Assembly (NCBI GenBank): GCA_023653785.1
Contig: JAMKCH010035963.1
Coordinates: 36,961 to 100,960, forward strand
DNA from: Ophioderma brevispina
Taxonomy: Eukaryota; Echinodermata; Ophiuroidea; Amphilepidida; Ophiodermatidae
Reading direction: 5' to 3'
Length of the DNA stretch: 64,000 nucleotides
A program made the translations under genes and the position numbers. The notes beneath the pieces were generated by a model. That model was given only the letters and a program-made list of their open reading frames with translations. It did no database searches and was not told where the DNA came from. Shown in pieces: positions 56,340 to 64,000 of the stretch. How positions within the stretch are numbered: the first letter of the stretch is position 1; every line of letters begins with the position of its first letter.

Positions 56340-59300
56340 ACTCAATCTCACACTCCTAGATGCATCTTAAGAGCATTATATCGCCCCCTCATTGCCACGA
56401 ACCCCCACATTGACTTGGGACCCAAGCAAGAAAACCGACACCCCACACCATTTAAGATGAAAACAGATGTTTGGATTTCAATGACAATCCGATTATGTGC
56501 CTTAAATTGAACAGAAGCGTTAAGAGCACTGAGGAACAATCATAAAAAAATACAAACTGGTAATGGACTTACCATCCTCAATCCACTGGGACTCTAAGAA
56601 GCCACCACTGCACAGATTATTGTAAACATAACACAAACAAACACCGTCAGTTAGCCTAAAGTTTGTCCTAAATAGACAAATGAGGAATAACAAACCACAG
56701 CCACCTTACTAGCAATACCATCCCATATTTACTCCCATCGTAAAATATGTAGGTACTTTACCCCAAGTTAAACCCATTACTCATCAGCCTTGCATTTCTT
56801 ATCACAGTCCAAATCCAATTTTAACTCACAGCCTCAAATCCCACAGCTCTGGGAATTTTCCTCAGATGGCCAAAAGGAAAACACTGGGCACAGTATGGAA
56901 CAGAATAATTACTATTTGCTGCATCTCATCCCAAAAGGTTCATGGTTTTAAAATTTTTTTTTTCCTCCTGCATAATGATACTGCCAACAATCAGCAAATA
57001 TAGTTTTAACAGGATGAAATTTATTGAATCAATTAGCTTTGAAACTTTCCCAGAAAATTTCTCTTCTATTTTAGTGGAGGGATCGCCACATTCCACCTGA
57101 AGGAAGCAAGAGATGTGCCCCTAATAGCAACCTTTGAATTAAAGGCCTTATATTGGATAGAATCCAACTTTTCTTTCACACACTATCCGACCGGAACATA
57201 AGACTCGCACCATAATCCATCACAGTATGGCGAATAAGGGCTTTGTTATAAACGAAAAACCCAAGTTTTACTATCGAAAACCCCATCACACCCAGAAATA
57301 CAACCGCAGCCATAAGTTTTATTTACATCTTAACAATGAGATCAATATGCTTATGCCAAGTCCTTGCTATCAAGATCAACCTAAAAACTTTACAATCAAC
57401 ATCTGCTTAATCTGATTAACCACTAGCGCTTTAATTTTACCTCAGTATGCTTGGCATTACTAAACAAAATGACAAACAGACTTCGAGGAAAGTGTAAAAA
57501 CCCCAATCATTACACCATCGCTGACAGAGTCAAGAGCCTTTTTGAGCTTCCGAGTCAAAAAGGAGACATCGATTAGTCTTCCACAAGCAACATCATCCAT
57601 ATTGTGAAAAAGATACTCCGTGAGGTAAGATTTTCCTACCCATATCATTTACCATTACAAAAAAGTGTAGGCTCAAAACACGCCCTTGAGAACCCCCCAT
57701 TATCAGTGTAACAGATTTGAAAAGTAGGCCATTAACCTTGACCTGATTCTCCTCTCTTTAAATCCAACATACAACCCATTATAAATTTTCTTTTACTATA
57801 CCAGATGAGACATTTTCCATAAATCAACCATCCCTCCACACCATAATCTAGCTGCCTAATCTAAAAGACACCAAGGTCTTTTCTTATGACAGAGTCCTTT
57901 GTTAATATCAGACTCAAGCCTAACACGATGATCCGTAGGTCCGGTGACCTCTACGAAACCACTTTGATGGTGAAAAAAGCTGAGTTTCTCAAGAAAAGAC
58001 ACCAAACAACCTATATTTATCAACCTTTCCATAATCTTGTCAACCCAGAAGTAATAGCGATTGGACGATAAGAAAGGTGTCTTAAGATCTATACCAGGCC
58101 GTTAAATAGGACAAGAACCGCTCCTTCCAAGAGATGGACAAATAACCCTCATACCAGCTCTTTTTATAACTATAAGCAAGCAAGCTCTTCCAACAGTATC
58201 AAGATGTTTCACACAGTACCATAAGTATACCATCTTTACCAGGAGTCCGAATCTTTCAAACAGAATAAATCGCATACTTAAGTTCAACAGTGAGAAATCG
58301 TCATCAGTAGGATTCTTAGTATTCCCGATTTATGTTTATTACCTGATTTTTATGCGTGCCAAATTACGAAGAATCAGCGAACGATTTCATTTACTAGAAA
58401 CCGCAGCGAATGTCTCCACAAAAGATCTGCCTTATCCTCATCTAAAATAACAGCTTTATTATGAATGACTAAAGTTTTGCATATCTCTGACTGTTCTATA
58501 CCCGAAATATTCTTACCCTTCCACCTTCCTGCAAATTACACCTACTAGGGGTATTCTATTATTGAACCACAAAACTTCTTCTGCCAATGATCCTTTTTTT
58601 GCGTTGCCTATTACACCTAGTACAAGCTTTTTTGCTTTCTGTATGCCAGAACATCGTCAAATTCCGAGATTTATAGCACTTTTTTTGAGCCTTGCTTCCG
58701 TTTCAAAACAGATCCCTCCAGCGATCTCTCATTCCCCAAGGAACAGAATTTTTTATTATGCAAATTCTCTTGCTGGGAAACGAAGAATTTATCCAGCGCC
58801 AAGGAATAATTCGGCGAAACTGCATTCCAATGCCACATCATCAAAACAAAAAAACCCGAATCAGCTCAGGCCTTCGGCCTCTGAAAAAGACTATACAGTT
58901 ATCGCTGAAACTGCCCAATCAACATCTTTAAATGACCATCTCTGGTAAGGTCTAGGACAATTATGACAATATCCAGACCAGACACCGATAATGTTGATAA
59001 ACTGGAAAGTGATCACTACCTTTGAGCTACATTGAGAAACATCCGAAGAACTAACAGCAGCTAAATTATTAAGAGACCAAGGTCGATCCAATGCGAAAAC
59101 TTGCCACGCGAGATCATCGAGTACCCCGACCATCCATTAAGAAATACAAACGTAAAACTCTCAATAACATCCTCCACAATCTTGCCATTTTCCTTTATAC
59201 GGCCCCATAATTGATTATAAGCTTAAAATCCCCACAACGACAATCTTACCTCTAAATCACCCAATAACGTGATCCAAAAAATTACTTTGCAAATGTAAAC

Positions 59301-59775
59301 AAGGATTATAAAAATACCACATTCAAAAAAACGATTCTCAATACAGTTTTCCACAAAACAGCCTGAACCTCCATAACCATCTTGCTTGCGGAATATGAAT
59401 AAACACTAGAGGCAATACCCTTCTAATAAAAAGGCCAAACCACCATGAACACCATCATCGCATGCCTATCTTCCCTAATACAAACATGCCCACTCATATT
59501 ATAAATTCAATGAAGGCTTCAACCATGGTTTTGACCAGATTAAATCAGGAGGGCAGAGATCGCCCCATCCATTACATACTTTTTCATTTGCCCTGGCCAT
59601 TAGCACTCAAACTTTGAGCATTCCACTGAAGAATGAAGAAATTCATAACAGAACAAAAAATTAACGTGTCACAGCATTGAAGGCTGTTGATAACTGCCAA
59701 TAATTCTTCAGTCGAAACATTCTCATCACAAAATTTATCCATATCCACGAGCAATAAGTTTGCAAATATCATCAC
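56340..59775 (-). pseudogene. LINE ORF2 (endonuclease-RT-RNase H), broken
   Basis: Endonuclease end (RVLDDLAWQVFALDRPWSLN, SDHFPV), RT motifs (PGKDGI, FHNMDDVACG, KLDSIQYKA) and an RNase H tail (FLAWVPSQ, VGVRGNEGA) follow in order with many stops and frameshifts. The two catalytic aspartates of the RT motif survive as DD but their context is altered. Confidence 0.7.
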
Positions 59776-60124
59776 TGTTCCTTATGTCTTCGTTCGAAAA
59801 AATATTCATGAATATAATGCACCAAAAGGCACACAGCTGGAACTGATGAAACTAGTTAATGGGATAATGCAGTTTGCTGAACCACATCCTTCTCAGTGAT
59901 TTGTTCCAACCTCACAGGTAACTTTATCCTGAGACAAAAGCTGAGTAACAGAGTCCACTCTTTGGCGACCCTAACAGGGTGAGTAACAGCAGCACCACCA
60001 CCTCTATAATCCCACTCTTGGCCCTAACAGAATGAAACAGACTGCTTAGACGATTTCCCCATTTTTGGCTCTTGGGTTCCTATCTCTTTTAAACATTTTC
60101 AACAGCGTTCGATATGAAATATGT

Positions 60125-60735
60125 TTTTCTGAGCTAATATTTTTGGAATCTTCTTCTCATCTCTGATAGTTTGACAGCCAGCATAGGCAGCTGAATGTCT
60201 GCCACCACAGCGACACAACAAGGGACATTTATCACAATCATCAAAACTATGAGCAGATCCACATCTAAATCTCGACTCCCTTTACAGTTTTTAGCCAATG
60301 ACCCAGTCTCTGACATTTAAAGCAGCGGTTATTACTGCAGGAAACATCGTTTTAACTTGGAAACAATGATAACCAAGAGAAATCTCATATGGAAGTTCTT
60401 TCAAACGAAGGTAATAACAACAGAGAGGGAATCTTCCAACTTGACATCTACCCGACGCCTTACAACGCTGAACATTAGAGACAATACTGCCCACAGAGCC
60501 TCCCGAATCTCATCAGAAGAACACTTCTAAAAGGCAAACCATGATATACCCCTTTTACAAGTTTTTTCATTGAATTGAGGAAACTCGTAGCCATAGACAT
60601 CTTCCACGCGTGGAGGGCAGCTTTCAATTTACAGCTTGGGCTGGAGAAAGAAAACTTCTCAAAATACAGGTTTTCACCACGAACCTTGCGAATAGATTTA
60701 ACCTGCCCACCTGCAATTTTGTTACCTCTCAGCAC
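60125..60735 (-). pseudogene. LINE ORF1 (gag-like, zinc knuckles), broken
   Basis: The pieces read VKSIRKVRGENLYFEKFSF, then SSDEIREAL, SVVITF, LPYEISLGYHCFQVK, KCQRLGH and CRCGGRHSAAYAGC in at least three frames. The layout matches Jockey/I-type ORF1 proteins: an RNA-recognition-like region followed by cysteine-histidine knuckles that bind nucleic acid. Confidence 0.7.
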
Positions 60736-61735
60736 GACTAAGGGATTAAAACTTTAGCCAAGGACACAGCAGCAGAAGAAATTATCACAAGCGTTATGAG
60801 GTTGAGATTCAGTAGACTCAGTTAATAATCTATAAGAAACCCACTTAATGACTAATCACTCAGGACTTATCAGAATTCACCTATCCCCCTTACTTGAACC
60901 ATTATTGGAAAAAAACTTTCATGGACCCTAGTTTATTAGACTTAGTCTTTTTCTGAACAGTTTGCCAAGAAAGTTCACTCCCAAATTTTGATTGTTGGAT
61001 ATCTCATCTGACAAGCTTATCATAACGACTAACTCATCATATAAATTTATCAATGTACTAGGTTGACTTGTACCCTGATTATACCCTGTGGTCAGAAAAT
61101 CTCAGGCTCAGGCCTGCTATCAGAAGAAGAACGAGGTCTTTTCCTCACAGCAGCAGGAGTAACGGTATATGTACAGATCCATAGGTTCAACTTCACCCTA
61201 AACATCGTTCAAACTAACCATCATTATCATGACTAAACACAACATCACTCCTTATGTTCAGATTACCATGCCTTACAACCAGACCAGTCCCAGGGTATGT
61301 CATCCCACCCCGTCCACGCCCTCTACCTATACCATGCCATTTGGCATCAAGCGCTACACAAAAGATACAAGTATAAACGGCTATGGCAGTCGAGGCCCCG
61401 CCTACAAAAACAGTACTAAGAATTAAGACCCACCACAAAAAAACCCAATTATATAAAACGAAAACTACAAAAAAATATCAAATGAACGTGCTTGGCAGAA
61501 CCCTGAGCAATGCCACGTGCTAAAACAAAAGGATGATTGGAGGAAAAGAAATGCAGGACACGGCTGAACTCACGTATGTCCTCCTTCAGATCCAACGAAA
61601 AAGTCCGCGCACTATGTACTGAGCATCTTTTTTTTAAATATAAGCTAGACTCTGTAAGAGTCGCTTGCCGTCGTCTTCAGCCAACGAAGATGAAGACGCG
61701 CCAGTCGGGCACAGAGACGAACTTTATGCAGCGGC

Positions 61736-63442
61736 GGCGGGAAATGTTAGCGTCGAAAAAACAAGTTAGGGAAAGTACGTACATAATATCTGCCCAAGAA
61801 ATGAGCTAAGAAATAAATTCAACTGTAAGTTCACAAACTAGTGCGATCCCTTGAAAGCGATAGAGTTGTAGTAGTAGGCATTCTACTAGTACTCATATTT
61901 GTACATGGTTACTTCGGCGTCTTTTACGACGAGTCTCACTAAATTCGTAATATTCTAGTTTTCAAACTGATGGAACTAAACTGATCTACTACTTTATTGT
62001 TAGTAAAGATCCTGATATAACGAGTTTTGGTTTTCTGTAAGCTTATACTAGCTTACAGTAGTCTGTTAAAGACACTATTCAGTGATTTGCTAAATCAGAA
62101 AATAGAAAAAAAAAAAAAAAAATCATTCAAAATCAGATTGTGCATGTAGGTAACAAGTACAGGTATTGTTCCTAAGCATACCATCAAATGATTTAAGACC
62201 AGAAGAAACCTAAATAAGGACAGAATCGGAAATTTTCGTCTTACTGTCCGTTCGGCCAATTACTACAACACGTAATTTGATAATGGGAGACTAGTATCTT
62301 GGAACACTGCGTTTTCTTCCTTTTCTGTCCAATTCTACAGCTGGAAAAGGTAATTATGAGATATGCAGGATTATCCTGCCTTGGAAGCTATTCCTGAACA
62401 CCTTTTAAATATTTGCAATCACTTTGATAGTGTCTTCAACATCTCAATTTACCCCAAAATGCTTGATTGGCGGTTTTGGGGTTTGGTGATTAGTGAAGTA
62501 CCCAGTTACCGACCTTGATATCAAAGCTATCGGCTGACAGATTTCTGTGCAAAAAAAAAAAGGGGTCATTCACACAGTTTTGTAGAGGAGAATAAAATGG
62601 GGGCATTCGGCGGGGAAGAGAATAAACGGGGCATTTTGATGGGCTAACTTAATTGATTAACTGATGTTGGCCTAAATAAATTCCCCCTCTCTTTTTGTTA
62701 CACACAAATACAGGGGTACGACCAAAACAATAAGTTTTGATGGGGAAAAAAGGGGGTCATTCAGGGTAGATCCCTAAAAAAACCTGGGGCTTTTAAAGGG
62801 CACCATTGGGAAGTTGTGAGGACTTTAAATAAAGGGGGGGTAATTGGGTGACAGATTGGTAAAAAAGGGGGTCTATCGAAAGACGGAGAATAACGCGTGC
62901 TTATCATCATGGTGAGTGTCTCCCCCCCCCCCCCCGAACCCGGGGATGTTCCTTGTGCAAAAAGTAATCATGTGATCACTTACTCCAGTTAGGATTGACC
63001 ACCAGATATTTAATTTACTCTGGTGGGAATTACAAACTACATGGTCTAGCCCAGATTCAGAATTTGGGCGAAATCTGGTTGGGGTTGAACAAATTAACGT
63101 TTTAAACCTCACAGAGAACCAAAAAAATGTTAGGTTAGGATCTTTACTTACTGATTATCAATTAGTAGACTCGTTTAGTTCAGTCAACGGAAACTTGATT
63201 TTTTGAACTGAACTAGAAATTTGTGACCGGGCTAGTGACTCTTAGAAGGCGCTGTACAATTAAAAGACTAGTAGAAACGAGTCTACTACTCAGTGTGAAG
63301 TGAGTCTTAATAATTTAAAATCGCAAAACTAGTTCCTCGGACGTTCTACCAAATTGAACCCACTAGTTTTGGTCTCGATATTACGTAGACCAGTGGTATT
63401 TGCTACTATCTAATAGTTTTTTTGAAGCCAACATTTCCCGCC
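61736..63442. mobile_element. 1.7-kb TIR element, GGCGGGAAATGTT ends, CTAGT words
   Basis: GGCGGGAAATGTTAGCGTC (61736) and its mirror GAAGCCAACATTTCCCGCC (63424-63442) form an inverted repeat of about 27 bp including the adjoining A/T run. Both arms carry ACTAGT, CTACTA and ACGAGTCT words (61840-62060; 63150-63420). The middle holds A, G and C homopolymers. No transposase frame. Confidence 0.65.
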
Positions 63443-64000
63443 ACTGTCTTACCCGTTGCCCGTGTCTTGAAGAACGTCATTGAAACCGTCTAAACAAGAG
63501 CCTCGAAAAAAATGTCGAAAGGAGGCGTAAATAACACTAAGTTATATTAGCAGTACATGGTTGCCAGTAATTGTTGTACACTAACATGTTTCAATTGTGA
63601 TTTAGGAGCATGCGCGGTCAGTGACGAATGCGATTCTGGAACTTGAGTCACATTGCCGGCAAGTGTACGCTCTCATGTGTAGTGTATAGTCCCACAGTAG
63701 TGTTATGAGTCTCAGGCATTGAGTATTATTAAAAGCTTACAGCGTACATGCCCGTATGGAAAAGCAAAAGATTGTAAAACTACATCGAACATGCTGGTAT
63801 ATGCCTATTCTGCATGGGTACCAGCCGTAGTAACCATTCCACCAAAGACCTATAGGGTCTGATTCCACACTGTTGGTTGTAGTGTATAGGCCTATTCATG
63901 GGCAGGTAATGTATACCACTGCTAGAACGGGCTCCCCCAGTGGTGTTTCTATCCCGGGGTTGTGAACAGGCATGTAGCAGACTTAGTAGAATGGTGGGGC
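63443..64000. other. No gene recognised
   Basis: Unique-looking sequence up to the window edge, with no coding pattern or repeat that I could pair. Confidence 0.4.

Larger units (their letters stand above)
55871..61440 (-). mobile_element. Near-full-length, decayed LINE with RNase H (I/Jockey-like)
   Basis: Reading on the minus strand, the parts come in the order of a two-ORF LINE. First is an ORF1 with a ...LPYEISLGYHCFQVK stretch and zinc-knuckle sequence (KCQRLGH; CRCGGRHSAAYAGC), about 60735-60125. The endonuclease end follows, with the SDHFPV motif near 59000. Reverse transcriptase begins with PGKDGI near 58230 and includes a catalytic-loop relic HNMDDVA near 57590 in place of YADD. An RNase H C-terminus with WVPSQ..VGVRGNEGA is spread over two frames near 56380-56440. 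Frames shift repeatedly, so all copies of the proteins are dead. The RNase H domain after RT points to the I/Nimb/R1-like group. Both ends are approximate and no target-site duplication was identified. Confidence 0.75.

Noticed and set aside
58562..58948. Plus-strand frame of 128 codons
   Set aside because: It is antisense to the LINE endonuclease/RT region, which carries recognisable motifs on the other strand.
61537..61809. 90-codon plus frame (Lys/Arg-rich)
   Set aside because: It overlaps the left end of the 1.7-kb TIR element and shows no motif; it is probably chance.
1..64000. tRNA, rRNA, CRISPR arrays, operons, bacterial promoters
   Set aside because: No cloverleaf, rRNA or spacer-repeat pattern was recognised, and the sequence is clearly animal nuclear DNA.

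Overview
The window is an AT-rich stretch of an animal nuclear genome: no operons, GT-AG introns, short exons in long introns, and dense mobile-element debris. The mixture of non-LTR retrotransposon relics, MULE-like and helicase-like relics, TA- and TWA-flanked MITEs and long fold-back elements suggests a marine invertebrate, perhaps a deuterostome such as an echinoderm. That placement is a guess. Nothing here identifies a species.

The only convincing intact gene is on the minus strand. Six exons between 35426 and 24518 join through canonical splice sites with perfectly matching phases into at least 461 codons. The protein has an N-terminal beta-grasp (PB1-like) segment followed by a region like the family often labelled 'sterile alpha motif domain-containing protein 3-like'. 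Its first and last exons were not found. Upstream on the same strand (43287 to about 41178) lies a C2H2 zinc-finger protein with a Tnp2-like transposase core. Its first 554 codons are open, but its 3' part is broken by stops and frameshifts. Most of the spacer between the two genes is a later insertion (36958-40730), and every intron of the intact gene carries at least one mobile element. A decaying transposase beside an intact partner gene is the best candidate for an undescribed system.

Layout: 0.6-3.2 kb, element built from a repeated palindromic word; 1.4-1.8, 4.1-4.3 and 4.8-5.0 kb, retroelement scraps; 5.4-6.0 kb, another word array; 6.9-8.05 kb, helicase-like relic split by an insertion; 9.0-11.3 kb, 47-bp minisatellite with inverted outlying copies; 12.3-13.4 kb, MULE transposase relic; 13.5-14.6 kb, CTAGT-word arrays and a long poly-G tract; 16.3-20.0 kb, a tandem duplication of about 2 kb ending in a TIR element; 22.3-43.3 kb, the two-gene region full of MITEs; 44-54 kb, fold-back elements, MITE pairs and a polypyrimidine tract; 55.9-61.4 kb, a nearly full-length but decayed LINE (zinc-knuckle ORF1, endonuclease, RT, RNase H) on the minus strand; 61.7-63.4 kb, a 1.7-kb TIR element.

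A recurring pattern is that at least eight unrelated elements each carry their own short 'keyword' (10-25 bp) repeated at irregular spacing, often in opposite orientation toward the two ends. This looks like subterminal transposase-binding arrays in non-autonomous DNA elements, but the diversity and density within one 64-kb window is unusual. All family assignments are from pattern recognition, without a database search.
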